Assembly (NCBI GenBank): GCA_045578665.1
Contig: JAZNKR010000212.1
Span: 1-11,644 of the forward strand
DNA length: 11,644 nucleotides
Direction: 5' to 3'
Source: HGM04593 sp045578665
Lineage (GTDB): Bacteria; Bacteroidota; Bacteroidia; Bacteroidales; Bacteroidaceae
The notes below the pieces were generated by a model. It had not been told where the DNA came from. It made no database searches and saw only the letters and a list, made by a program, of their open reading frames with translations. A program made the position numbers and the translations under genes. Each line of letters opens with the position of its first letter. The first letter of the stretch is position 1. Shown here in pieces: positions 1 to 7,566 of the stretch.

Positions 1-54
1 AACAGTATTTATTTAATGGCAGTTTGTAGTTATATTGATTTAAACAAAGTTTAC

Positions 55-80
55 GTTCTTTTTGTGCCGACAAAAAGAAC
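55..80. other. Perfect 10-bp hairpin of repeat copy 1
   Basis: The arm gttctttttg (55-64) pairs without mismatch with caaaaagaac (71-80) around a six-base loop, tgccga. The same hairpin is unchanged in copy 2 at 11408-11433. A T-rich left arm opposite an A-rich right arm does not resemble a rho-independent terminator, since no T run follows. It may be a protein-binding or RNA-folding module of the element. Confidence 0.7.
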
Positions 81-90
81 CAAAAAGCTC

Positions 91-231
91 TGCGCATGGG
101 CGCTTTCTTAACGGCAGCCTCAGCTGATGACTTTTGGGGCTGCGGAACTCGTCCGCATTTATGCGGACTCAAACAGTCCTCGCCTCTTTCCAAAAGTCAT
201 TGGCGCAGTCTGCCTAAAAGCTTAATGCGCA
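91..231. other. Long imperfect foldback of repeat copy 1
   Basis: Nested complementary blocks run in order: tgcgcat (91-97) with 225-231, gcttt (102-106) with 217-221, ggcag (113-117) with 210-214, atgacttttgg (127-137) with 190-200, and ggc (138-140) with 182-184. The apex adds a further hairpin, gtccgcat (151-158) with atgcggac (161-168). The 11-bp block is perfect. Copy 2 has the same arms at 11444-11581 but a different apex. It could act as a cruciform in DNA or as a stem in RNA, and either reading is inference. Confidence 0.6.
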
Positions 232-311
232 TCAATGAAGCAATGAACCTCTCAATGAAGCAATGGGGCTTGTAGTAACTTAAGAAATGGAATCTTAAGA
301 ACTTAAACATG

Positions 312-329
312 TTTACCGGACAGTAATAA
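312..329. repeat. Putative terminal inverted repeat, right end of copy 1
   Basis: The reverse complement of 312-329 reads TTATTACTGTCCGGTAAA. The sequence left of copy 2 (11314-11331) reads TTATTAGTGTCCAGTAAA, a match at 16 of 18 bases. A short palindrome lies just inside each end (304-315 here, 11326-11338 there). Paired ends of this kind are typical of transposon termini. Because each copy shows only one end inside the window, the pairing is inferred across copies. Confidence 0.55.
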
Positions 330-373
330 AAAAAAACAGAAAAAGCGGTGAACAATTCATCGTTTTGTCTGTT
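328..373 (-). terminator. Intrinsic terminator for the leftward gene cluster
   Basis: Read leftward, the arm aacagacaaaacgatgaa (373-356), a 3-nt loop and the arm 352-335 form an 18-position stem with 15 pairs, followed by a run of nine T (336-328). This is the usual hairpin plus U-tract layout and would end transcription arriving from the phosphoesterase gene, whose stop is at 523. Two of the mismatches become G-U pairs if the plus strand is transcribed, so the stem folds better on that strand, but no T run follows it there. The T run touches the right end of repeat copy 1. Confidence 0.6.
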
Positions 374-468
374 ATATAGATAACTGTAAGTTCAAATTTG
401 CATCATAAAGGAAAAGGACTTTTGCCTTATTACAGAATATTACTTTTTCTTAATCATTCAATTCCCCG

Positions 469-501
469 AACGGCTCTCCGTAGTGATTACGCGGAGCCGT
501 T
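469..501 (-). terminator. Terminator-like hairpin after the phosphoesterase gene
   Basis: aacggctctccg (469-480) pairs with cggagccgtt (492-501) with a two-base bulge and an 11-nt loop. It begins 21 bases past the leftward stop codon at 523. No T run follows on the minus strand, so it may be an RNA-stabilising 3' hairpin or a first weak terminator ahead of the stronger one at 328-373. Positions 374-468 between the two hairpins hold nothing I recognise. Confidence 0.45.
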
Positions 502-522
502 TCTTCTATGGAAGGTAAGATT

Positions 523-1368
523 TCATTTTCGCAAAAGCGTAACCAGAACAATATCACTCGGTGCACAGAAGCGTATCTCCTTGCGCGAAGTACCAAGACC
601 GTTGGATGTTATCACCGGTATGTTTTCTGATGTAAAATTAAGACCGGAAAGGAAGCGACGTCCATACTTTGAGTTTGTTACCGGCGCATAGAGTCCGAAC
701 AGAGTAACCTGCCCGCCATGAGTATGCCCTGACAATTGCAGGGCACTGCCCGTGAGGGAACTGTCGGTCGCATAATCGGGAGTGTGCACAAGCACTATTG
801 TAAAACCGTTAGATGTATGGTCTGTCACCCAACTTTTGTCGGTTGTTGTGCCATAGCTCTCCACACCACAGAGGAATATTTCGGACGAGCCTATGGTGAT
901 GGTATCCGATTCGTCGCGCAGAGGATTTATTCCGTTTCGACGCATAGCAGCGCAAATAGCATCTGCATTGCGGACGTCATGGTTGCCAAGGACTGCATAT
1001 ACCCCGTGTGGAGGACGACATGCTCCCATCGCCCCGAAAAGTTCATCGGCTGATGAAAGAGAGGTTACATAATCGCCACCGAGAAGAAGAATGTCGGGCG
1101 AGAGATCATTCACTGCACGCACCGCCTCGGCAAGCCTTTTGGGTGTAAATTTGCTTGGATAGTGAGTGTCGGAGAGGAACGCGATCCTGAAACCGTCGAA
1201 CTCCTCGGGCAAGGCTCTATGCTCTATATTGTAACGGCGTATGCGCCCTACACCACGATATTTCGACAGCGAAGCACACGAATCGAAAAGCAATATAAAC
1301 GACAGCAGGGTGAGACATAGCCCCACCCTCGCCGATATTAGTTCTACACGATTTTTTCTATTTTTCAA
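523..1368 (-). CDS. YaeI-like calcineurin-type metallophosphoesterase
   Basis: This 281-residue protein carries the full set of metal-binding motifs of the calcineurin-like phosphoesterase fold: D67-T-H69, G98-D99, G128-N-H-D131, H195 and G214-H-T-H217. The layout matches the YaeI-type, membrane-associated branch. A hydrophobic stretch at about 15-29 is followed by Cys31 in FDSC, so the product is either anchored by one N-terminal helix or is a lipoprotein with a poor lipobox. It probably faces the periplasm. Related proteins hydrolyse phosphodiesters or lipid-linked pyrophosphates; the substrate here cannot be told. The start overlaps the end of ispF by 11 nt, which suggests translational coupling, and it is the last gene of the leftward cluster. 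The family call is firm and the substrate unknown. Confidence 0.9.
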   Translation of the reverse strand: MKNRKNRVELISARVGLCLTLLSFILLFDSCASLSKYRGVGRIRRYNIEHRALPEEFDGFRIAFLSDTHYPSKFTPKRLAEAVRAVNDLSPDILLLGGDYVTSLSSADELFGAMGACRPPHGVYAVLGNHDVRNADAICAAMRRNGINPLRDESDTITIGSSEIFLCGVESYGTTTDKSWVTDHTSNGFTIVLVHTPDYATDSSLTGSALQLSGHTHGGQVTLFGLYAPVTNSKYGRRFLSGLNFTSENIPVITSNGLGTSRKEIRFCAPSDIVLVTLLRK

Positions 1369-1831
1369 GAAGCACTACTGCGTATGCCGACACACCCTCC
1401 TTGCGACCCTCAAAGCCAAGTCTCTCGGTTGTCGAAGCCTTTACCGAAACAGCATTCTCCTCCACCTCGAGCACTTCGGCAAGAACCTGTTGCATGTGAG
1501 GTATATATGGAGCCAATTTGGGCTGCTGGGCAACCACCGTAGAGTCTATGTTGCCCAATTTATACCCCTCCTCCCTGATGAGGTCGAGGGTACGTGCAAG
1601 AAGTATCTTGCTGTCTATACCGTGAAACTCGCTTGAGTTGTCGGGAAAATGACTGCCTATATCACCGAGATTGGCTGCGCCGAGCATTGCATCGCAAATT
1701 GCATGAATCAACACATCGGCATCCGAGTGTCCGTCAAGTCCATACTTATAGGGTATTTTCACACCGCCGATAATGAGGTCTCTTCCCTCCACCAAACGAT
1801 GCACATCGTATCCGAATCCTATTCTGATCAT
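1358..1831 (-). CDS. ispF: 2-C-methyl-D-erythritol 2,4-cyclodiphosphate synthase
   Basis: The enzyme closes CDP-methylerythritol 2-phosphate into the cyclic diphosphate, releasing CMP, in the cytoplasmic MEP pathway to isoprenoids (quinone side chains and undecaprenyl carrier). The 157 residues are full length for the family. The metal ligands D9 and H11 (GYDVHR) and H43 (LIHA) are in place, as are the GLDGHSDADV segment (31-40), LGDIG (55-59), and the C-terminal KASTTERLGFEGRKEG stretch, which matches the family signature. It lies 97 nt below porV, a gap that is very A/T-rich and could hold a weak promoter, and overlaps the next gene by 11 nt. From memory, ispF also follows porV in Porphyromonas gingivalis. 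The gene is normally essential. Confidence 0.97.
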   Translation of the reverse strand: MIRIGFGYDVHRLVEGRDLIIGGVKIPYKYGLDGHSDADVLIHAICDAMLGAANLGDIGSHFPDNSSEFHGIDSKILLARTLDLIREEGYKLGNIDSTVVAQQPKLAPYIPHMQQVLAEVLEVEENAVSVKASTTERLGFEGRKEGVSAYAVVLLEK

Positions 1832-1928
1832 ATTCTTTATAAAGTTTTAATATACTCCGGTTGAAATATTCAAATTAAATGCGAAGATATAATTTTTTTT
1901 AGAGATTGTTTAATTTTTATTAAAAATT

Positions 1929-3113
1929 TTATCTTCTTCCCAACAAATCCCTGATTCCGTCCATATCAAACGAGAGAGAGAACCTCAATGTCTGGTCGAG
2001 CGGGTTGCTCTGTGCTGCCGAAATAAGATAAGCTGCATCGAGCGAGAAGACACTCATCTTGAAGCCCGCACCAAGAGTATAATATTTTCTGTTTCCTTTG
2101 TACTCATTTTCGTAGTGATAGCCGCCACGAAGTGTAAACTGGTTGTTGTAGCAATACTCGACACCAATACCTCCGTAAATCTCCTTCAACTCCTCGCTGA
2201 AGCCTCCGGGAGCATCGGAGAACGACTTGAAGATTCCCGATATAGGAGAAATATCGTTGTAACCTGTAGTCTCGAGCCATGTCTGATACTCGGAATAACG
2301 GCTGTTGTCGTTGGCATCGTATCCCTCCTCTTCGAGGAATTGCGAATATGTGGGACGTGTGGGTACCAGCAGTTTGTTGAGATCGAAGCTGAACGAAATT
2401 GTATTGTATTCGTCGATTGGCATAAGCAACGACGCACCTATACGCAGGTTGGTGGGAATGAACTGGTTGGTAGAACCGCCGTCGTATGATATTTTGCTAC
2501 CTATGTTGGAGATATTCATACCCAGACCGAGAAGACACTCGCGGTTGCCCATAAGTATGTAGTTGTTGTAGTACATTGCCACATCGGCTGCAAAAGCATT
2601 GCCAGCCGTAACGTCCTCTTCGTAGTCATACTGAAGGTCGGAGTAGATGAAACGCAATGCCACCGCTGCAGAGAATGTCTCGGAGAGCATGCGCGAATAT
2701 GCCACATCGAGCGCAAGCTCGTAGGGTTTTATGGTGTATTCATCGGCTATCACCTCGCCAAGAGAGAAGTATGTGAGCGAAGAGCTTATTGCCGAATAGT
2801 CGCCTATGCGGTAGAATCCCGTAACGTATGCGAGGTCTATATCCTTTACAAGCTGGCGCAACCACGGAGTGTATGAGAGCGACACACCTGCACGGGCAAT
2901 ATTGAATGGATATTTGGCAGGGTTCCAATATTGTGAGTTCACATCTGCCTCTGTAGCACATCCCACATCACCCATCGCACCGGCACGGGCATCGGGGGCT
3001 ATGGAAAGTGAGGTTACACCCGTATATACAGGGTTGAAAATATCCTTTTGCGCTGCAACGGGCAACATCAACAGTAGCCCAAGAAGTGTAAGTAATGTTT
3101 TTTTCTTTATCAT
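1929..3113 (-). CDS. porV: Type IX secretion outer-membrane protein PorV (LptO family)
   Basis: PorV is an outer-membrane beta-barrel of the FadL-like type that receives cargo from the T9SS translocon and carries it to the PorU sortase. This 394-residue protein is close to the length I recall for P. gingivalis PorV (about 391). A signal peptide ends near residue 21 (hydrophobic 7-19, then VAAQ). The N-terminal plug-like segment DARAGAMGD (about 41-49) followed by YWNPAKY is characteristic of the PorV/PorQ family. The remainder alternates short beta-strands and ends in a strand region typical of barrel proteins. It follows porU by 63 nt, the same order as in P. gingivalis, which favours PorV over PorQ. 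The gap upstream contains a 10-nt direct repeat that might be regulatory. Confidence 0.93.
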   Translation of the reverse strand: MIKKKTLLTLLGLLLMLPVAAQKDIFNPVYTGVTSLSIAPDARAGAMGDVGCATEADVNSQYWNPAKYPFNIARAGVSLSYTPWLRQLVKDIDLAYVTGFYRIGDYSAISSSLTYFSLGEVIADEYTIKPYELALDVAYSRMLSETFSAAVALRFIYSDLQYDYEEDVTAGNAFAADVAMYYNNYILMGNRECLLGLGMNISNIGSKISYDGGSTNQFIPTNLRIGASLLMPIDEYNTISFSFDLNKLLVPTRPTYSQFLEEEGYDANDNSRYSEYQTWLETTGYNDISPISGIFKSFSDAPGGFSEELKEIYGGIGVEYCYNNQFTLRGGYHYENEYKGNRKYYTLGAGFKMSVFSLDAAYLISAAQSNPLDQTLRFSLSFDMDGIRDLLGRR

Positions 3114-3176
3114 CGCCTTTTTATATTCTGCTGTTTGTATTTGTCGTCTGCTGTTTATTTAAAACTTTAAAATTCG

Positions 3177-6100
3177 TCATTTATTGTTCAGGACTATTAT
3201 TTTTCCTGTTTTTGTCTCTCCGCCACCGTTGCCCGATGAAATTTCTGCACGATAGATATATACCCCGGTGGGCAGAGGCTGTCCTCCTGCACACTGCATA
3301 TTCCATGTATAGGCATATACGTTTGCTTCGCACACTGTCGTCTCACTGTTTGTCCACAGATGTTCGCCGCTGAAACTGTAGAGATCGAGTTTTACGGTAA
3401 TCTCGCTCTGCGGACGGTTGTGTGCCAACAGGAATGTCATATTCTCGCCACGGTGCACCGGATTGGGGGTAACTTTCAGTTCAATGAAATCGGGAGCAAG
3501 GGAGTGCACCACATTGAATGTTACCGTCGCCGACGAAGAGTTGTTGAGCATATCCCATGCCCTCACAAGCAATGTATGCTCACCCTCGGGCAAGGATGGC
3601 AGGGGGAACACCGCATACCCCGAACTGTAATCGCCCACCGAAGCCTTGAAAGCACTGTTGAGATTAAACGTGTATGCCGGATTGTTGTCGACAATAGCCA
3701 CCACATCGTGTCCTATTCCCGAACCCACGGTATTTATTCCGTCGGCATCCTTCAGCTCAACAAAAAGACAGGGTGTGGGATTCACATCGTCGCCGTCGAC
3801 AAAGGTGGGTGTATTGAGATAAACTCTTATTTCGGGACCCTTCTTGTCATCGGCAATGTCGGGCGAAGTGCCACCTACAACAAAGTTGTCGAACCTGCCT
3901 TGCGCCGAAGAGCGTCTGTCGTGCGCTACGGCATAGAAGTTGAGTTGTCCTGCCTCGTCGCTGTAGCTTATATCCATAGGTACAGGAATTGTAATCGAGA
4001 AACGACCGTCGCTCACAGAGTCGCTGCCCGAATAGAGCCGGCTTCCATGAGTGCTGTACTTGAAAGCACCCAATCCTATATTATTTTTGGTTACAATCTC
4101 CTGCTCGCTGTCGAACATAGTGGGAGATATTATACCGTTGAACCATGTTGCCGTAGAGCCATTGCCATCTTCAATGTGTCCCTCGACCTTGACCCTGCCG
4201 CCGGCACTTGCCGTTCCCTGCTGAGTGGCAGATGCACCGTCGAACTTGTCGACAACCACATTGCAGGTGGGTACATTTAGTCTCAAAGCCGGGTCGCCGA
4301 GAAGAATATATTGCAGTTTGTTCTCGGTGTTGTCGGCACCGGTATATACGAGCGACACCTTTGCCTTGCGCACCGCGTCGCCCAATGTAGAGGACTTTCC
4401 GGCACCGTCGCGACCGAGGATATTGCGCATGAATGCCTGATTTATCATCGCATTGTGGGACTGGTATACCGTGCGTGTGGTTGTAAGCAATGCCACTGCT
4501 CCACCCGCCGGATTGAGTATAGCCTCCTCGCCTATGGAGCCGTCGCCAATGTCGAAGGGAGATATATCGCACGACGCAGTAACCCACATCGGCAGACGCG
4601 TTGTAACGGATGCAGCCATATCCGATGCTTTCCATGCCATTTCGGGCGAAAAGAGATTGGCACTTCCATGTCCCGAATAGTTCATGATGAGTGCTCCCTC
4701 TTCCATCTGTTCCTTGATGGCAGCTGTCACCCCGGGATAGCTGTTTCCGGTTGCAAGAGGCACCACAGGGAAGTCGTCCCAATAGATGCGGCGCACCATG
4801 AAAGAGGGGTAGTTCTGCGACACTACAGCTGCCACATTTTCGGCATCGCGCATGTGTGAATTGGGGCTTTTTTCATCGCCGTCGTCGGCAAGCACCACTA
4901 TATTGTTCTGCCATGCACCTGCCTCTCTGTTATGTGCGTATGCGATTATCTTATCTACAACCGCGGTAAGTTGCGCAAGGGTCTGTGCCGGGATACGTCC
5001 CACACCTACATCCACCTTTTCTGTGAGGAAATCATATCCTTCGCTATCGTCAAGGAAACCGAAGTAGTCCTCAAGCACATATGATTTTGTGGTGCTGACA
5101 GAGTTTTTCGATGGATAACAGAGCAGATAGTCCTGCTGACGGCGATTTCTGTACGTAAGCAGTCTGTTGTCGGCAAACGCATCTCCCAAAAGGAGCAGAT
5201 ACTTAGGAGCTTCGTCGGCATCCGCAGCACGGTCGTAGAGCATCTTCATCAATCGGCGATAGGCAGTCGCATCGGGGGTTCCCGACGAAAATTCGTTGTA
5301 GACCTGCTCGGCTGTTACAACTGCCACTGTCAGCGAATCGAGTTCTCTGTGGAGATTGGCGATGCGCTCCGCCTGTGCAAGGAAGAGTCCGTTCGAGGGG
5401 ACAATTATCACCATATCTGTCTGCCCCAATGAATGGAGATTCTGATTGGGAACCTCTCCTACGACCTCAACCGAGGGGAATGTGCCGTTCACATCAACTG
5501 CCACCAGCTCTTCGCGGTAGGAGGCGGGGGCTACAACAGTATAGAGCCCGTCGGCATAAGTTCCCTTATACTCTTCTGTTTCGGAGGGAGTGGTTACTCT
5601 CCACACCCTAAGGTCGGGACAAGTGGTAGAGATTTTGTATGTTGCCATGCCACTCACCGTTGTTCCACGGAAGTTGGTGCTTGAACCGCGCAGTGCAAGT
5701 TCGCGGGTGAAGCTCAGACGTATGTAATCGAGGTATCCATTCACAGAATAGGAGGGTGCGCTATGCTTGAGTGTGATTGTAGTCTCCTTTTCTAACTGCA
5801 CAGATGAGGAATAGCTTGCAGAGGCTATCACACCCTTGTCCACCGAACCGACACTGCCTACAGAGAGGTTTCCTGCATTCTTGTCGTTTACATATACTCC
5901 GAGTGTGCTCGACTGCGGGGCATTGCTTCCGAAAGAGACCGCCACGGTAGATTTTCCCTTCACCAACCCAGGCAGATTGAATTTGTAGCTTTTTGTGCGC
6001 CCTGCCGAAAAGTCGTTACCGTCGAGCAATGTACGACCAAAAGTACAGAGCGACATTTCATCCCTTTCGTAAAGGGCATAATCGGGGTATGTGGTGTATG

Positions 6101-6941
6101 TGTATATCGGAGTCCCTTTGGGCTCTGCTATGGGGATTGATGCAGGCGATGCGTCGTCGCTCTCATTGAGGAAATAGTACCCATATCCCGAGTAATGATT
6201 CTGCTCGTGCACAAAGGCGCCGGAGCTATATGTCCACTTGAGGGTTCCTTTAGCGTAGAATAGCATTCCGTTTGCACTGCGATGGGTGGGCACCTCCTTG
6301 AGGTCGTCTGTCAACGAAGCCAGATTCGTTTCGGGCAAAAGGTGTCCGCCGTATCCGAACAGACGCACTTTGGCGGGATTCTTGAATCCCATTCCGGAGA
6401 GTTCGCTGTTGGTTATTCTGTAGACTCCGTTCTCCGCAACACGTATCTTCACCCAACGTCCCTCGGCAAGCACCGACGACGGGGCATATTGCGCCGAAGA
6501 GCGTGTGGCAGCAGAGCGCATGTTGCGTGTGAGCCTATCCCCGCTCACCTTCTTGCTTACAGCCAATTTGAATGAGGTTATGCGCGCATAGTTGCCATCG
6601 ACAAAAACAATGGGAGTGAATGAGACATCGAGCACTCCCTTTTTGGCAGAGACACCAACAGAACTGTTTATCACCGGCCACGACGGAAGCGTATCGGCAA
6701 GTGTGTCGAGACGAAACTTTTTTATCTCCTCCTTGCCCATAGGTTCAAATTCGGGGTACTCTATCGCCACTGTATAATCGTAGAGCGAATAGTCGTCGTC
6801 GAGCTCCACCGAACAACGGTAGTAGGGCATCACAGTGTCGTGGGCAAACATATCCCAATCGACATCCGTGAATGTCTGTGCCTGTGCAACGATGGTCAGG
6901 AGCAACAGCAATGCGGTGTATATTATTCTGTGTCTGTTCAT
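3177..6941 (-). CDS. porU: Type IX secretion sortase PorU (C25 cysteine peptidase)
   Basis: PorU is the cell-surface sortase that removes the C-terminal domain of T9SS cargo and links the cargo to anionic lipopolysaccharide, working with PorV, PorQ and PorZ. The signal peptide ends at about residue 21 (VAQAQ). A beta-rich N-terminal half precedes the gingipain-type C25 domain at about 508-890. The catalytic pair is His758 (NYSGHGS) and Cys791 (TASCDIS), 33 residues apart, the same spacing as His211/Cys244 in RgpB. The last 98 residues (from VTPNPV at about 1157, through PTGVYIYR to GKIIVL) form a type A T9SS C-terminal domain, which PorU is known to retain. At 1254 residues it is longer than the P. 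gingivalis protein (about 1158, from memory). It starts 10 nt after the FAH gene, so co-transcription is likely. Confidence 0.95.
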   Translation of the reverse strand: MNRHRIIYTALLLLLTIVAQAQTFTDVDWDMFAHDTVMPYYRCSVELDDDYSLYDYTVAIEYPEFEPMGKEEIKKFRLDTLADTLPSWPVINSSVGVSAKKGVLDVSFTPIVFVDGNYARITSFKLAVSKKVSGDRLTRNMRSAATRSSAQYAPSSVLAEGRWVKIRVAENGVYRITNSELSGMGFKNPAKVRLFGYGGHLLPETNLASLTDDLKEVPTHRSANGMLFYAKGTLKWTYSSGAFVHEQNHYSGYGYYFLNESDDASPASIPIAEPKGTPIYTYTTYPDYALYERDEMSLCTFGRTLLDGNDFSAGRTKSYKFNLPGLVKGKSTVAVSFGSNAPQSSTLGVYVNDKNAGNLSVGSVGSVDKGVIASASYSSSVQLEKETTITLKHSAPSYSVNGYLDYIRLSFTRELALRGSSTNFRGTTVSGMATYKISTTCPDLRVWRVTTPSETEEYKGTYADGLYTVVAPASYREELVAVDVNGTFPSVEVVGEVPNQNLHSLGQTDMVIIVPSNGLFLAQAERIANLHRELDSLTVAVVTAEQVYNEFSSGTPDATAYRRLMKMLYDRAADADEAPKYLLLLGDAFADNRLLTYRNRRQQDYLLCYPSKNSVSTTKSYVLEDYFGFLDDSEGYDFLTEKVDVGVGRIPAQTLAQLTAVVDKIIAYAHNREAGAWQNNIVVLADDGDEKSPNSHMRDAENVAAVVSQNYPSFMVRRIYWDDFPVVPLATGNSYPGVTAAIKEQMEEGALIMNYSGHGSANLFSPEMAWKASDMAASVTTRLPMWVTASCDISPFDIGDGSIGEEAILNPAGGAVALLTTTRTVYQSHNAMINQAFMRNILGRDGAGKSSTLGDAVRKAKVSLVYTGADNTENKLQYILLGDPALRLNVPTCNVVVDKFDGASATQQGTASAGGRVKVEGHIEDGNGSTATWFNGIISPTMFDSEQEIVTKNNIGLGAFKYSTHGSRLYSGSDSVSDGRFSITIPVPMDISYSDEAGQLNFYAVAHDRRSSAQGRFDNFVVGGTSPDIADDKKGPEIRVYLNTPTFVDGDDVNPTPCLFVELKDADGINTVGSGIGHDVVAIVDNNPAYTFNLNSAFKASVGDYSSGYAVFPLPSLPEGEHTLLVRAWDMLNNSSSATVTFNVVHSLAPDFIELKVTPNPVHRGENMTFLLAHNRPQSEITVKLDLYSFSGEHLWTNSETTVCEANVYAYTWNMQCAGGQPLPTGVYIYRAEISSGNGGGETKTGKIIVLNNK

Positions 6942-6951
6942 TTATAAACGG

Positions 6952-7566
6952 TTATCTTACATAAAAATCGAGCACTTTCTCATCGGCTATATATCCCTGC
7001 AGATGATTGTCGATGGCTACGGGACCCACCCCTGCGGGGGTGCCGGTAAATATAAGGTCGCCCGTCTTCAGCGTGCAATAGCGGCTCACATATTCTATAA
7101 TCTCGTCTATGGCAAAGAGCATATCGGCACTGTTGCCGCGCTGGACGGTGGTACCGTCGATGTCGAGACGGAAAGGGAGGTTCTTCATATCGAGTCCCTC
7201 TGTCGGACGGAAATCGCCAAGATAGGCTGCACCGTCAAACCCCTTACACAGTTCCCACGGAGCCCCCTCTGCTATAAGACGGCGCTGCCACTCGCGGGCT
7301 GTAAAATCAATACCCACCGTAACGGCATCGTAGTAGCGATGGGCAAAACGGGCAGAGATATTCTTGTTGAGGTTGTTTATGCGCACCACAATCTCCGCCT
7401 CATACTCTATAGGACCCATAAAGTCGGGCACAAAGAAGGGACGGGGATTCTTCAGTATTGCCGAATCGGGCTTCATGAAGATGATGGGAGCATCGGGCTT
7501 TTCCGTTGTTCCGTCAAACTCCATTGCATGGTCGCGATAGTTCTTGCCAACTGCTATAATCTTCAT
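6952..7566 (-). CDS. Fumarylacetoacetate hydrolase (FAH) family protein
   Basis: This compact 204-residue protein consists of the catalytic FAH fold alone, like the FAHD1 group of acylpyruvases and oxaloacetate decarboxylases. Family features are GKNYRDH (7-13), the metal ligands E56 and E58 in EYEAEI, D87 in GIDFTARE, the active-site K108 in CKGFDG, and the TGTPAGVG turn (174-181). It would act in the cytoplasm with Mg2+ or Mn2+ on a 2-oxo acid or beta-diketone; the exact substrate cannot be read from sequence. Its ATG overlaps the rex stop codon as ATGA, so translation is probably coupled. From memory, an FAH-family gene also precedes porU in P. gingivalis. A role in oxaloacetate handling would fit a redox-controlled cluster, but this is conjecture. 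Confidence 0.92.
   Translation of the reverse strand: MKIIAVGKNYRDHAMEFDGTTEKPDAPIIFMKPDSAILKNPRPFFVPDFMGPIEYEAEIVVRINNLNKNISARFAHRYYDAVTVGIDFTAREWQRRLIAEGAPWELCKGFDGAAYLGDFRPTEGLDMKNLPFRLDIDGTTVQRGNSADMLFAIDEIIEYVSRYCTLKTGDLIFTGTPAGVGPVAIDNHLQGYIADEKVLDFYVR

Larger units (their letters stand above)
1..329. repeat. Repeat element copy 1 (MITE-like, left edge cut by the window)
   Basis: Positions 1-294 match 11354-11644 in the same orientation. I see substitutions at 7, 20, 123, 260, 276, 284, 285, 289 and 293, plus one replaced block (150-167 here, 11503-11517 there). Inside are a perfect 10-bp hairpin (55-64 with 71-80), a long imperfect foldback (91-231), two copies of a 14-nt word (232-245 and 252-265) and a 12-nt palindrome (304-315). 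The right end (312-329) is an inverted match to the left end of copy 2, so I extend the element to 329; the true left end lies outside the window. There is no transposase. It could be a non-autonomous transposon, a REP-like dispersed repeat or a structured RNA. Repetition is certain; the mobile nature is inferred. Confidence 0.85.

Noticed and set aside
232..265. Paired 14-nt words as a CRISPR-like or tandem repeat array
   Set aside because: There are only two units, 20 bp start to start with a 6-nt spacer, and the same pair recurs in repeat copy 2. It is part of the element, not an array.
398..691. 97-codon plus-strand frame before and across the end of the phosphoesterase gene
   Set aside because: It runs through the hairpin at 469-501 and then antisense to the phosphoesterase coding region, with no recognisable domain and no convincing promoter.
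1832..1928. Separate promoter for ispF in the A/T-rich gap after porV
   Set aside because: The best -7 candidate on the minus strand (TTAATTTG at 1878-1871) has one mismatch and no -33 TTTG box at the right distance. The A/T-only inverted repeat at 1912-1928 lacks GC pairs and is too weak to call a terminator.
3360..4280. 306-codon plus-strand frame opposite porU
   Set aside because: It lies wholly antisense to porU, whose sortase motifs are secure, and the translation is rich in Cys, His and Arg without any recognisable domain. It is a reading-frame shadow.
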